A stretch of 64,000 nt of DNA from Emiliania huxleyi CCMP1516 (taxonomy: Eukaryota; Haptophyta; Isochrysidales; Noelaerhabdaceae), in assembly GCF_000372725.1 (NCBI RefSeq), contig NW_005201123.1:125825-189824 (forward strand). The letters run 5' to 3'. The notes under the pieces are model-generated. The model did no database searches. It was not told the DNA's origin and saw nothing but the letters and a program-made list of their open reading frames with translations. Positions 21,136-34,613 of this stretch are shown piece after piece. Made by a program: the position numbers and the translations under genes. The stretch's first letter is position 1. Every line of letters starts with the position of its first letter.

Positions 21136-21600
21136 GGGCGGGCCCGGGCGGGGCCGGTTCGGGCCCGGCAGGGGCACCGGCGGGCCCCGGCCGGGTCAAA
21201 AGTGGCCGCTCCCGGGCCGCCGAGCGTGCTTTAGCCGGGCCGGTTTTCTCCTCGCCGGGCCCGCCTCGCGCAAAACGGGCCCGGCAAACCGCCTTCCTGC
21301 CCGGGCTCGGCTGTGAGTGAGCGGGCCGGCCTATGTGCCGCAGACGGGCCCGGGCAGGACGGTTTGCCGGGCCCGTTTTCTCCTCGCCGGGCCCGCCTCG
21401 CTCCTCGACCTGCTGATTTGGGCGCTTCGGCCCGGGAGTGGCAAGCCGGGCCCGGCAAAGCGCGCGGGCCGGGCCCGGGAGGGGCAAGCCGGGCCCGGCG
21501 CCCCACTTTGCAAATCGACCCGATTCCCATCCAATATCTCCCACTCGGCCGCGGAGGCCCCAACTGAGAGCGGGGCCCGGGGGAGGGGGTCCCTACTGGT
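21135..21600. repeat. GCCGGGCCCG-rich palindromic low-complexity tract
   Basis: GGGCCC and its extensions recur every 10-40 bases on both strands. It ends just before the start of the RS-rich gene and may include its promoter. Confidence 0.7.
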
Positions 21601-21663
21601 CGTGCCCACCCCTCGCACGACCCCGGGCGACAGCGGGGGACCCCTGGACGAGGGGCGACTGCG

Positions 21664-24174
21664 ATGGCCGAGGTGGAGGACGAGGTTGACTACGAGGACG
21701 ACGCCGACGCCACCGTCGGCTGCAGCGCCGGTGGCGGAACGGGCGCTGCTGCCCTGAGCGTTGACGCGGCTGACGGTGGCACTGATGGCAAGACGGAGCT
21801 GAAGGATCGGCACACAGCGAAGGGTCGTGACAAGGCGGATCGAGACCGCGATGACGATCAGGCCAAGCGCGACGAGGGTGGGCGCGGAGCGGGCCGCGTA
21901 GAGGCGCGGGGCGCGAGAGACGCCCGGCGGGGTGGTGAAGCTGCGTCGGGAGGGCGGAGGGAGGCGGCGCGTGGCAACGGCGGGGGCGCAGTTGGCGATC
22001 GCGACCGGCGTGTCCGGCGGCGCGACGATGAGCGCGGCGGCGAGCGCGGCGGCGAGCGCGGCGGCGAGCGCGGCGGCGAGCGCGGCGGCGAGCGCGGCGG
22101 CGAGCGCGATCGGCGAGGCGGCGCCAGGGATAGGCAGCGCTCTCGCGAGAGGGGCGGGCGTCGGTCGCGCTCTCCGCGGAAGCGCGAAAGTGGCGGCGGC
22201 GGGCGGGCACGCCGCTCTCGGTCGCCGCGCTCGAGGGAGAAGGGGCGCGCCACGGCATCGCCACCAGCGAACAAGCCGAGGGACCTGCGCGACTCTCTGC
22301 GTGACAAGGTGAGCGCGTAGTTGGTGGTGGAAGAAGGGCGCAACCGGCAGCGGTGCTGGGCAGGCAGGCTCGAGGCAGTAGGCGCTTGCAAAAGAAGGGA
22401 GGGACGGGTGGTGTGGAATTGTGGTGGGTGTGGGTGGGATTGGGGAGGCTCACCGCTCGCTTCAGGCCGCTCGCTTTAGGCTCGCCTACCATGTGTCTAG
22501 GAACGCGAGAGGGAAGCCGACCGGGACAAGGAGCGCGACAGGGAGAGGGACAAGGGAAAGGCCCGCGACGGCGGGCGGGAGGGGGGGCGGGCCTCTCGAA
22601 ACGACGCGAGGGGCGGCGGGCGCCGCTCCCGCTCCCGTTCCGCACGCCGGTCTCGCTCTGCGGCTCGCCGCGGTATGGGCGCGCAGCCGTTTCCGTAGAA
22701 CGCTCCCAGCACGAACGCGCCAATGCTATGCCCGGCCACCTTGGGTGCTTGGGGAGGACGAGCCGCGATGCAATCTCACTGAGATGCCACCGAGCAGGCC
22801 GCCGTTCGCGCTCGGGCCGCAGAGGAGGCTCCTCTCGCCGCTCGCGCAGCTCGAGCGACCGTTCGGGAGGCAGGGGCAGGCGGGGCGACACCGCCGCCGC
22901 CACGGCAGAGGAGCGCGATGACGGGACAGATGTGTGCCGCGTGAGCGTCAGTATCTCATCGGCTACGGTATTACAGGCGGGTGGCCGAGACGTAGACGGT
23001 GGCGGCGGGCCCGCGTCGGCGGAGGGCAAGGCGGGGAGGGCGCGAGAGGGCGAGAGGGCGAGTGGCGTCAAGCGGTGCGGCGGCCGCGGACGCGGGATGC
23101 CTCGCGAGGTTGGCGATTCGGAGAGAGTAGGGTTCCCGCGATCCTAGGCGCGACAGCAGCGGCTGGGAGGCGGAGCCGCCGGCCAAGCAGAGCCGGGTCG
23201 AGAGCCCTGGCGCCCGCGGCGGCGGCGGCGGCGGCGGCGGCGGTTCGCAGTGGGACGGGCGGTGGGCCCAGGGCGGCGGCGGGAAGGGCGGCGGCGGGAA
23301 GGGCGGCGGCGGCAAAGGCATGGGCGTTATGACGGGCGCGGTGGTCGAGGCACAGGTTCCATGACCAGGAGCCTTGCCCAGTAGGAGGCATGGGCATGGG
23401 CAAGGGCGACGGTCGGGGCGCCGAGGGGTTCGGCAAGGGCGGCGGTGGCAAAGGCGACGGGTGGGGCAAGGGTGGCAAGGGCGGCGGCAAGGGAGGTGGC
23501 AAGGGCGGAGGGAGGGGTGGGGCGCCGCACTTATCGTCCGGCATCCCGCCTCCTCCCATGGCGCCAAGCCGCCCGCCGCCGCCGCCGCCGCCACCTACCG
23601 CTGCGCCGCCACCAATTTCGTTCGATCGGCCGGCGCTCGTCAAGGCGGGGAACAGCGTCGCTGCAGTCCTCGCGGCCGTTCCCATCTCTCCACGCTTCGC
23701 TGCGCGCGCTGTCATCGACGCGCTCGCAAAGGTTCGCCGAGATTTGCCGAGATCTGGGGGAGGGCCTTGCGACGCGCACGTCGGTTCCCGCTCGCAACCT
23801 CCCGTCCTTGCCTCAGGCGCGCGGAGCGCCCGAGGTTGTGCCTGCCAGGGCAGCCGAGGCGACACAGCGGCCGCACGCCGTTCCGTCGCGATGCCCCCTT
23901 GACGCGGCGCCCGCGAGAGCTGTAGGCGCGGCCGTGGGAGCGCGCCGCCGCCCTTGCGCTCTTCCCCGACGCGGAGCTCGCCGCGTACGTCGCTGACGGC
24001 CGCGCCAGGCTAGGCATCCAGGTGCCCGCCACTCGTGTCGATGCCGCGAAGGCTTCTCCTCTGTATGTGCACTGCGACCCGTCTCTTGAATAGGCCGGTG
24101 GCGACGGGGAAGACGACCTCGCCCGCCGCGCCCGGCTCCTCCTCGCGGACCCCGCAGGTTTGCAGGCGGCGTGA
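21664..24174 (+). CDS. Disordered RS-, Gly/Lys- and Pro-rich protein, likely nuclear RNA-associated
   Basis: Eight exons fit in phase: 21664-22308, 22501-22672, 22798-22933, 23148-23323, 23385-23731, 23817-23876, 23926-24021 and 24094-24174, 570 residues; introns 4 and 6 are GC-AG, the rest GT-AG. The order is an acidic start (A-E-V-E-D-E-V-D-Y-E-D-D), a basic region with six G-E-R-G repeats, three RS-rich segments (R-S-R-S-P-R, R-R-S-R-S-R-S), a Gly4-Lys repeat block, a polyproline stretch, and a short ordered C-terminus (F-D-R-P-A-L-V-K-A-G-N then A-L-F-P-D-A-E-L-A-A-Y). RS and Arg/Gly segments point to a splicing or mRNP protein, but no RNA-binding domain is visible. Exons 6-8 are the least certain. 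Confidence 0.55.
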
Positions 24175-24237
24175 GTGTAATGGGGAGCGATAACCGGAGA
24201 ATCTCGCGGAGGCCAACGCGGGTCTTCCGATCTCTGC

Positions 24238-24548
24238 CCCCCCCCCCCCCCCCCTCTCCCTCGCTCGCTCTCGCGCCGGGCACCGCCTCCGCGGGAGACC
24301 AAAGCTCCCCTCCTCCTGGGACTCGTGGCGAGTACACTTTTCACTGGCAGGGGGGGGGGGGGTCCGCCTGCTTTTCGCTGCACATGCTGAAGCCGCCAGG
24401 CGCTGTGAATAGCAGGCGTGGTCTGTACCCTGCTGCCTCCTCCTCCTCTCTGCCTGAAAAAGAATTCTCGACCGTGATCCTTGTTCGTTGTTGCGGGAAA
24501 AAGAATTTTCCGATTTTTTTTCAAGCTTCGAGAGATCTCGGCTGATGT
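24238..24548 (+). repeat. Dispersed repeat (copy 1) ending in AAGCTTCGAGAGATCTCGGC
   Basis: Shares the word GAATAGCAGGCGTGGTCTG and the 3' end with 25690-25988. It begins with a long C run. Confidence 0.75.
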
Positions 24549-25689
24549 ATACAAGCGACATCGGATCGATCGAGCACGAACGAGCGTACTACCGACCCCC
24601 GTTTTCGGCCGTCGCGGCCGGAGAGCACCCCCGTCGCCCCCCGGGGCCCGTCGACACCCCAGGAACGGGCTGCAACAAAGGCAAGCTCGTTGCTGGGTGT
24701 GCAGCCGCCATCCATCTGCTGCTGCTCAGAGCACTCGTTTGACGTACGGACCGACCTTCGTCAGCCTCGTGCCAGGCGTCGAGACGCAAGAAAAAAATTC
24801 TGATCTGACGTTCAACGCGAGTAGGGGTCAAGGACCGGGCGTTGAACCCAGTCCTTGTGACCGACAGAGGTAGGTCCCACCGGACGGACCGCTCAGCTCC
24901 TCCGTGTCGGGCCGTGGTAAAGTTTTGTGAGATGGACTGCCGCTGGCGCTCGCTCGGTGTAACACGACGGAGGACACCTCTGGCTCGATGACGGATCACT
25001 CAAATCACGCAATTCTCACACCCCAAGTAGCTAGGAGGGATCTCTTGCCGCTGGAGGTGAGCTTGCTCCTCACTGGGCGGGCAGCAGCGCACGCACACGC
25101 ACAATACGGCTGCATGACGCACTGCAACAGTATCTTCCCCAGTGCGCCATGTGCTCACTTTCCACCTTTCTCACTTGTGCTGCGGTGTGCGCACAGATTC
25201 ACTGCCGTTTGAGCGTAATGTGAGGAGATGAGAGGAAGCTTGCCGACGAGGTCCAGGGTGAACGTCGACGGCCGTCGAATCGACGTCTCCGTGGGTGACC
25301 ACTTTCACATCCAGCACGGATGCCTTGTTGTCACAGCCACAAGTAGTCGAAATACGAAAAGAGGTCCGCCGCTCTAGCCGATTGTAGCCGGCTCAGCATA
25401 AGACACAGCGACGCGTCGTAAAAGTCTGTGAGTCCAACCCAGTCAGCTTCTAGGTATGAGGCCATAGCCGCGTCGAAGCTCGGCTCGTAGTCCGCGTCGT
25501 GCAAGGAGACGGACGGAGTGGGGACACTCTTGGCCTGATGTCATGGCGCGCGCCTGATAGTTCCAAGGCTCGTAGCATCCCTGCCAACGCTTACCCAGTG
25601 GGTGCATGTAGAAGTAGAGGCTGTTCTCGAGGTTCTCGAGGTGGATATCCTTTGGCCGCGTTGGGTAGCGAGGATCGATGTCGCTTGTC
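24549..25689. other. Intergenic region
   Basis: Open frames on both strands here lack splice or family support. Nothing identifiable is seen. Confidence 0.35.
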
Positions 25690-25988
25690 GGAGAGCCAAG
25701 GACAAACAAGCAGCGAAAAGCAGGCGGACCCCCCCCCTGCCAGGCTCTGTGAATAGCAGGCGTGGTCTGTACCCTGCTGCTGCAGCCTCCTCCTCTCTCT
25801 GAAAAAGAAAGAAAACAGACAACCCAGGGGAGGGATGGGAGAAGGCACGCCGCCACCACACAGGGATTTTAAGGAGAGGGGTGTGGTGCGCTAGCCGTCG
25901 CCCACCCTTGGGCCTCCGCCTCGCCACAATTCGCGGATTTCTTTTTCGACGCCCCGCTCTTCAAGCTTCGAGAGATCTCGGCTGATGT
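25690..25988 (+). repeat. Dispersed repeat (copy 2) abutting the modular repeat gene
   Basis: Same family as 24238-24548. Within it, 25800-25912 is also repeated in inverted orientation at 30252-30375. The repeat ends at the ATG used for the next gene, so the repeat may supply its start. Confidence 0.75.
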
Positions 25989-26963
25989 TCGCCCTCTCCT
26001 TCTCCCCGCTCGGCTGGAGCGCGACCGTTCGCGCGCCTGGCGCGGCCGCCGGCGCGGCCGCCCGCTTCGAGCGTCCGCTCGTCATGAACGAGGCGGCCGC
26101 CAAGGCAGCCTGGCTCGCCTCGCTCGACCAGCCTTCCTGGGGACCAAAGGCTGCCGCCGTTTCCGCCACCGCGGCCCCTGATGCAACCACGCCGTTTTCC
26201 GCCCAGTCCGAGGCGGCCGCCAAGGCTGCCTGGCTCGCATCGCTCGACAACGAGCCGTCGTGGCTGGGAGCGGCGACTCCAACGGCGGTGGCCAGCGGCG
26301 CGCCCCCGGCATCGCTGTCCGAGGCAGAGGCCAAGGCCCCCCCTCACCTCGTTCAAACCCGTCTCCGACGCGCACGATATCTCCATACCCACCCCCCAGC
26401 CATGAATAGGCCAAGTGGCTCGCCTCTCTCGACTCTGAGCCATCGTGGCTGGGCGGCGTGGGTTCTGGCACGCCCTTGTCCGAAGCGGCAGCGAAGGCTG
26501 CCTTCGCCTCTCCCTGCGCCGCCCGCTCTACGATAATTTAATCACGGTCCACGGAATACAGGCCAAGTGGTTGGCGAGCCTCGAGACGCAGCCTTCGTGG
26601 CTGAGCAAGGGGCCTGCGGCGGCGCCGGCGCCGGCCTTTGACGCTGCCCCGCCCCTCGCGGCGATGAGCGAGGACGCCGCAAAGGCTGCCTGGCTCGCAT
26701 CGCTCGATTCGACCCCCTCCTGGCTAGGGAAGGGAAGTGCGGCGCCCGCGGCGGCCTCGGCGCCGGACATGAGCGGCAGCGTGGTGCCGACCAGCGTGGG
26801 CCTCTCGGAGGCGGACGCAAAGGTGGCCCAAGCAGCATCCCTCTTGTCTGAACCCAAAACTCCCCCGCAATCGTTCACCACGCTCCTCACTCCACTCTCA
26901 TCGTCAAAATAGGCCAAGTGGCTCGCTAGCCTGGAGTCGCAGCCGTCGTGGGTTCGCAACTAG
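25985..26963 (+). CDS. Six-module repeat protein with a W-L-A-S-L-D / P-S-W-L-G motif
   Basis: Model: 25985-26335, 26410-26496, 26562-26822 and 26913-26963, 249 residues; introns GC-AG, GC-AG, GT-AG, all phase 0. The protein is six copies of a module: S-E-A-A-A-K-A-A-W-L-A-S-L-D, two variable residues, P-S-W-L-G and an Ala/Pro/Gly linker of about 8-25 residues; the last module ends P-S-W-V-R-N at the stop. Introns fall at exactly the same place (after the Lys of A-K) in modules 3, 4 and 6, and are absent from 1, 2 and 5. No known family is recognised. The short amphipathic helices with conserved Trp suggest a peptide-binding or scaffold role (inference). The N-terminus is Ala-rich and could be a transit sequence. 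Confidence 0.7.
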
Positions 26964-27911
26964 CCTTGCAGCGGGCGTGGGCCGATTGGCCTCCCTTGGC
27001 CGAAGCCGGTTTGGGCAAGATTCGGGATTCCTCCCTATCTGTTTGAGATGATCGCAATTGCATGAAGCGCCGAGCTGTGTCTGCTCCTCGCATGGCATTT
27101 CCGTGGATGGCCGGACCTTGCCGGACTCGGGGAGTGGGGCTGGCCCCCGCTGTCTGTCACTGTTTCCGACATTGCTGTGAGATATGTGTGTTGCTGTTCG
27201 GTGTTGGTCTTGGCAACACCAACAGGTCAGGCTGTTGGCTACATAGAACATACACAACGGCTAGGACGCTAGGATTCGGAGTCCCGCGGGTCGGACGCAA
27301 AAGGCCATTAATCACGAAAAAAAGAAGAATCACGGCCAGGCAGTCGGCGCACGGGCCTCGGGCGCACGGCCCACGCTCAAGCGTCAAGGAGAAGGACAAA
27401 GATCAAGCGCGGTATCTCCGGGGCCCGCTCTGGACCGAACGCACGAAGAGTGTCTAGATGAAGTCTCAAGGTCTCAACCGTCGACCAAAACGTATAGGGT
27501 ATAGACAAAGGCAACGGCCGACGGGCCCGACGCGCGATCAGCGATCGGACCACACGTCGACAGAATGCGCATGCGGGACATACAAGATACATGCGCGCAG
27601 CGCGGCCGCGGGCACGGCGCGCACGGGGCACCGGCAGACCGCCGCCACAGCGGCGTGACGCATACGAGGCGGTGCGCCGGGGGCCTGCCTGGGGCGCTCG
27701 AGCGCAAGCGTCGGGCCTCTCGAGCATCCCTCGCGGGCGCGCGCGTACATGGTATCACGACCCGCGCCGCGCCGCCTCCCGGCGCTGCGGGGCGACTCAA
27801 GCTCGGAGCATTCGGGCCCGAGTCTGCGCACTGGCAGCCGTGCCCGACCGGTCGAGTGCGAACGGGCCCGCTGGCTCGACAGGGACGGCTCGCGGCGCCG
27901 GCAGCGCCCGC
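26964..27911. other. Region between the modular gene and SRP54
   Basis: No gene recognised. Minus-strand frames at 27157-27399 and plus-strand frames at 27565-28203 are mainly shadows or 3' flank. Confidence 0.35.
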
Positions 27912-29943
<2,032 letters not shown>

Positions 29944-29968
29944 TCAGCCCCCGTTGCTCCCCTCTCCG

Positions 29969-30040
29969 GGGCCTGGCGGGGGTGGGGCCTCTTTGCGGCA
30001 CACAGCGAACAAAAGATTTTAGAACAAAAGATTTACCTCA
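29969..30040 (-). promoter_or_regulatory. Likely SRP54 upstream element with two AAATCTTTTGTT copies
   Basis: Reading toward the gene, AAATCTTTTGTT occurs twice (30035-30007), 70-100 bases before the ATG. A similar block, including the same G-rich and GCGGCACA flank, recurs at about 30480-30525. It matches the element array upstream of the dehydrogenase gene. Confidence 0.45.
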
Positions 30041-30251
30041 GTTGCCCGGCGCTGCTTGCAGCACCATGGCGAGGGCGCTAAGAGGTTCCTCTTTTCCGCG
30101 CCCCCCCGCAAGGCGCGCGATACACACACCACCGAGTATGCCAGGAGTGAGTGCAGAAGAACGATGAGAGTGGGACGACCGCGAGGTGGCATGAAGGTTG
30201 CATGCAGCGAGAATCGGCGAGAGACTGCGAAAAGAGATACGAAGAGGCAGA

Positions 30252-30375
30252 CTCCCTAGGGTGGGCGACGGCTAGCGCACCACACACCTCTCCTTAAAAT
30301 CCCTGTGTGGTGGCGGCGTGCCGTCCTCCCATCCCTCCCTTGGGTTGTCTGTTTTCTTTCTTTCTTTCTTTCTGG
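30252..30375 (-). repeat. Inverted copy of the 25800-25912 repeat
   Basis: Contains CCTTAAAATCCCTGTGTGG and the TTTC microsatellite. A shorter third copy is at about 39918-39960. The rest of 30376-31070 has no gene seen except ACATGC repeats near 30870-30920. Confidence 0.85.
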
Positions 30376-31071
30376 ACTGGAGGAGTGATTTTGAACGAGT
30401 GGGCGGTGCAGGATGTCTGTTTACAGGCGCCGTCCGCCCGCGCGCGCGCCGACCCAACTCCGAGCACGCTCGCTCGCCTGGCGGGGGTGGGGCTGTTGCG
30501 GCACAGGGAACAAAAGAATTTTAAACTGGCGGTCGCACGACACGATTCACGCGACAGGCGAGGCGCGGGCGACGGCTTCCTCAGAAGCCGTCGCCCGCAC
30601 CACAGGAGCCCGACCCGAGCAACCCCGCCCCAACCCGACTAACCCGCGAGCCGCTCCCGGCTCCGCCCCCCGCCCAAGACCCACCCGCGCCTGTGCCTTG
30701 AGGTTGGTCTTGGACTTTGAGAAGGGCCGCGGCAGGAACGGGCTGCTTCTGCTCTTCTTCTGCATCGTCGGTCGGGGGGTCGGAGCGAGTGGGGGGCGCG
30801 AAAGGCAGAGAGGACGGTTTCACGGATCATGGATTAACCATAACCGGGCGGAGACCCCCGAGGAGCCACATGCACATGCACATGCACATGCATGTTTTGT
30901 GCATGTGCATGCGCGAAAAACAGCCCAAGACCGACTCGCGAGGTGGGGTGCTAGTACCGCCGAGGCGACAAAACACCTCTCTCCCGAGGCGCAGTTCTCT
31001 GTGCGCAGGCGGTTAGTTAGAGAGAGAGAGAGATTTTTAGCAATACCAACCAAACAACTCTAGTGGTTACT

Positions 31072-31133
31072 ACACAGCAAAACTACGAGCATGGTAACGG
31101 GGGCTCGTTACCATGCTCGTAGTTTTGCTGTGT
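31072..31133. other. Perfect 28-bp inverted repeat with a 6-base loop
   Basis: Arms 31072-31099 and 31106-31133 are exact reverse complements (ACACAGCAAAACTACGAGCA start). GGTT and AACC just outside extend the stem after a 3-base bulge. It lies 210 bases before the WH2 gene. Confidence 0.95.
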
Positions 31134-31344
31134 AACCCCGAGACACCCTTCGGAGCTTCGTTGGGAGAGAGATCTTTCTCGCCGATGCCTCGAGGTGTTG
31201 TTGATTGGCAAATCAAGACACAGAGCTCACACGAAAGCACACGACCGTATACCAACACAACCAATTGCCCGAAATCGCAGAGCTAAGTATATAAAAGAAA
31301 TGACCGAGTAAAGTGGGCGCTTCGCTTCGTCGGCTCTTCCGTCA

Positions 31345-32798
31345 ATGGACAACTCTTTGCTCGCCCAGATCCAGCGCGGGAGGGAGCTCAAGAAGACGGC
31401 GCCTCCTACAAGCCCCGCTCCTGCTCTGGGCAAGATCGTCGACACTGATATCTCCCATCGTCACGGCACCGACGATCGTGCTGCGACCACGCGGCCGCCT
31501 CCCGGCGGGATGTTTGCTGGCGGATTCCCCACGCTGCGAAAGGTTGGAGGGCCCGTGAGCGATCTGCGCCAGGCCACTGAGCCTCAGAAGCGCCCTCTGC
31601 CACCGCCGCCACACCCTCCAGCACCCAGTGCTACAGCGGCGAATCCGCGCGCGGCCCCCCGGCAGCCGCCACCCCTGCAGGACATCCTGTCCAAGCCTCT
31701 GCCACCAGCACAGCCAGCGCCGCCTCCATCCGCGCCGCAGAGGCCGCCGCTCCCACCGACCGCCGCAACCACACCGTCTGGCGCCTCGCCGCCGCCAAGG
31801 CCGACACTGCCACCGCGACCGCCACCGCCGCCACTGCCGGGCAGCGTGCCCTCGCTTGACACGTTACCCGTTCGCCGCGAGTCGTCTGAGCTCAGTGCTT
31901 TGCCGACAGAGCGCCGCGAGAAGCCTGCCGCCACCGCCGCGGGGACGACCACGCGCTACTCTCTCGGCTGGCCGCCGCCATCGTCGCTGCCGCCACCACC
32001 CAAGGCGTGCAGGGCAAAGAAGGTGTTCCCTTCCGCCGCCCTGCGGTGCGGTGAGAGTGCGAGCGCCAAGAACAGAGGCTCTCGAACTGCTCTCTCCACT
32101 CCTCCTCTGCCGCCTCGGCCAGGCGGTGGGCCACGAGGCGACGGTTGCGGCACTTTGAGCACCGCAGAGCCCCGCGCCATCTGCCCGCCTCCGCCGTTCA
32201 AGGCTGCAGAGCGGAGCCCGGCAAAGCCGCCGCCGCCGCCCCCACGGCCCCAAACACTTCCGTCGGGCGCTCCGGTGAGCGGCTCGCGGCCACAGCCCCC
32301 CAAGCCGCTCGGAAGTGGAGGCGGCGGAGGCGGCAGTGATGACGGCGCCGGCGGTGACGACGGTGGTGGCGTCGCGGGCGGCTGCGGTGAGGCGGGCGTC
32401 GCCCCGCTCCTCTCGCTGCAGGCGAAGCTCGGCGAGGCCAAGGCAGAGCCCAAGATCCGCCTGCCCCACTCCACTCTCTGCCCCCGTTGGACAATGCCCC
32501 TCCCCTCGCACCCCACCCAAGCCCGCTGAGGCCTCTCCGCCGCGCCGAGCATGCCTCGCGTGTGTGCGCACAGGCGCGCGCCGACTTTGAGGAGTGCATC
32601 CGGCTCCGCGATGCCATCGAAGAGGGCATCGCCACGCTCGAGGCGCGCAACGCCTCTCGGCCGCCCCCGCGCCATCACTGAGCATCACATCGATCTCGGC
32701 AGGCGGAAATGCACGCGGCGTCCGCCGCGGGCTGCTTCGAGAAGTGCATTGCCCTGCGGAACCAGCTCGACGTCCTGAAAGCCCCGAGCCGCGCGTGA
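31345..32798 (+). CDS. WH2-domain, polyproline and UVR-like protein (verprolin/WIP-like)
   Basis: Model: 31345-32442, 32574-32651 and 32703-32798, both introns GC-AG and phase 0, 423 residues. Residues 3-17 (N-S-L-L-A-Q-I-Q-R-G-R-E-L-K-K) are a WH2 actin-monomer-binding motif right at the N-terminus, as in WIP/verprolin. About 330 residues of proline-rich sequence follow with several P-P-P-P-P ligands for profilin or SH3/WW domains. The two short C-terminal exons each encode a UVR-like helix pair (F-E-E-C-I-R-L-R-D-A-I-E and F-E-K-C-I-A-L-R-N-Q-L-D). A role in actin filament assembly is likely from WH2 plus polyproline. UVR motifs are better known from UvrB/UvrC, Clp proteins and plastid proteins, so the pairing is unusual. 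Confidence 0.8.
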
Positions 32799-33229
32799 CG
32801 GCGGCGCTGGTGTGTTGTGGTGGTGGTGGGCGCGCGCCTCTGATCAATCACCCCGGTGCCCGGACGGGGGTGGATGTGCGCCATCGTCAAGTACTTCACC
32901 ACGCCCCCGGCCAGGTTGCCAGGCGGCTCGACGGGGCGCCGACCCCGATGCAACCAACCGCGGAGCGCTCTCACGCCGATCCATGGCCTCGCGCCTCGCT
33001 CGGCTGCGCGCCGCGCCAAAGCCAACCCCAGGCTCCCAGGCAGGGGGCGGTGACGGTGCAACCCCACGTGCACGAATATCGTCATCGTTATAACTAATTC
33101 CTGGTCTAAGGACCAACATATTTGGCATGCGAACGTTGTGTCATAATCCGTCCGGGAGAGGGCGTGCACGTAAAACACAGATGAGATATGAGATGATGTG
33201 CAGAACACCGTAATAATTACGCCGTCATA
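32799..33229. other. 3' flank of the WH2 gene
   Basis: No gene seen. Confidence 0.4.
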
Positions 33230-33870
33230 CATGGACATCTCTACGCAACATCGGAAGATCCTTGGACTGTAGATCGTAGATGCCTTTTAGAGATCTCTTA
33301 AGTGGCAAATCTCCTGCCAAGAGCAGCAGTAGATTGAAGAACTGGTGGAGGCAAATCTTCTCCGGTGTAGATGCTCGAGAGGAGTCTGAGATCTCGAGTT
33401 GGTGCGTGCAGTCGCTTGAGATCTTGCGACAGAGGTGGAGATTCTGACTTCGCGCCAAAGGCGCCTAGAGATCGTGTGGGCCGACTGGAGATTGCAAAAT
33501 GGCGCGAAAAGAGGGTGGAGATCCTTTTGCATTGTGAATGAATCCATAGCGCATCTCCTTGAAGGTTTGAGCCCCCCTCCTCCCCCGGGCCCCCGAATCG
33601 AGATTGGGGATTGGAGATTGGAGATGGAGATCGGAGATCTGACTGAATCCGGCCTAAGATGACGACGTTGGAGATTGGTCGCCAGTAGATCCCTCCAGTC
33701 CGGTTCCCCATTCAAGACTAAAGAACGAAGATTGAGATTGTGGATTGCAGATCGCTGAGCAGCAACACGGGCCAAAATGTGGAGATAGGAGATGGAGAAT
33801 GCAGATTGTAGATCCTAGCGCCCAGCCATCCGCCCCAGATGTGAGATCGAAGATTGAAAATGGAGGTCGT
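33230..33870. repeat. Irregular GGAGATTG / AGATC repeat field
   Basis: Purine-rich words such as GGAGATTG, GAGATCG and GAGATTGA recur irregularly over 640 bases. Long minus-strand frames here are Ser/Ile/Leu-rich products of the repeat and are not believed to be genes. Confidence 0.75.
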
Positions 33871-34094
33871 AGATTGCTGCCGGGATCGAACCACTCCGGG
33901 ATGGGCAAGCCCATCGTTCTATAGTGTGTTGAAGACCGACGACCGCGCAGCCGTCTAGACGACGGCCACACACACACACACATAGTGTCCTTACCACCCC
34001 TGGACCACTGCATCTGCGCAGTTTCGTACCGCTGCGGCGCGGTTTTGCAAAACCGTTCTGCAGCGGCGCGGTTTTGCCCTTCACCCGCAGCCGT

Positions 34095-34365
34095 AGATCA
34101 ATAGTCAGTAGGTAGGTAGGTAGAAAGGTGAAGAACAGCCAGGCTCGGACTGGACACCAACGCGGTATGGGTGGACGCTGGACAGATGATGACGACACGC
34201 ACGAGCGACACACAGACACAAACAGGCTCACAAGACACACAGCCAGCTGGCTGCCACACACCCTGAGTCGGCGTACACATAACTCAGGGCCACATCCTCC
34301 CTGTCGCCCCCCCCAGCACTCCACGGTGCCAAGGGCACAAACAAGGGCACAACTCAAACAACAGA
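34095..34365 (+). repeat. Dispersed repeat with a GGTA microsatellite (copy B)
   Basis: Direct-orientation match to 5724-5950, carrying about 100 extra bases between the microsatellite and the GCCAGCTGGCTGCCACAC part. Confidence 0.8.
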
Positions 34366-34613
34366 CGACAGGAAGTGACATGTGAGGCTAGAGCAGCTTG
34401 CTCCACCTCTAGCAATCTCACCGGCCTGCGAGGCACGGACGAGACCGTATGTGGGGTCTAGTGAGGTGTCTATGGACGCCCTCCTCAGAGGCTAGCTGCC
34501 TACGGCTAGCCCTCCTCGCACTCACAGGCGATGACAATCCAATGTATGAGTGTATGCAAGCTGTCCATTGCCCAGTAAGAGAAAGAAAGAAAACTAGCCA
34601 GGTGGCGTCCTCG

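Noticed and set aside
33888-33970. tRNA-like 3' half on the minus strand (GGTTCGATCCC)
   Set aside because: The T-loop word is present but T-stem, anticodon stem and acceptor stem do not pair; at best a degenerate tRNA-derived repeat.
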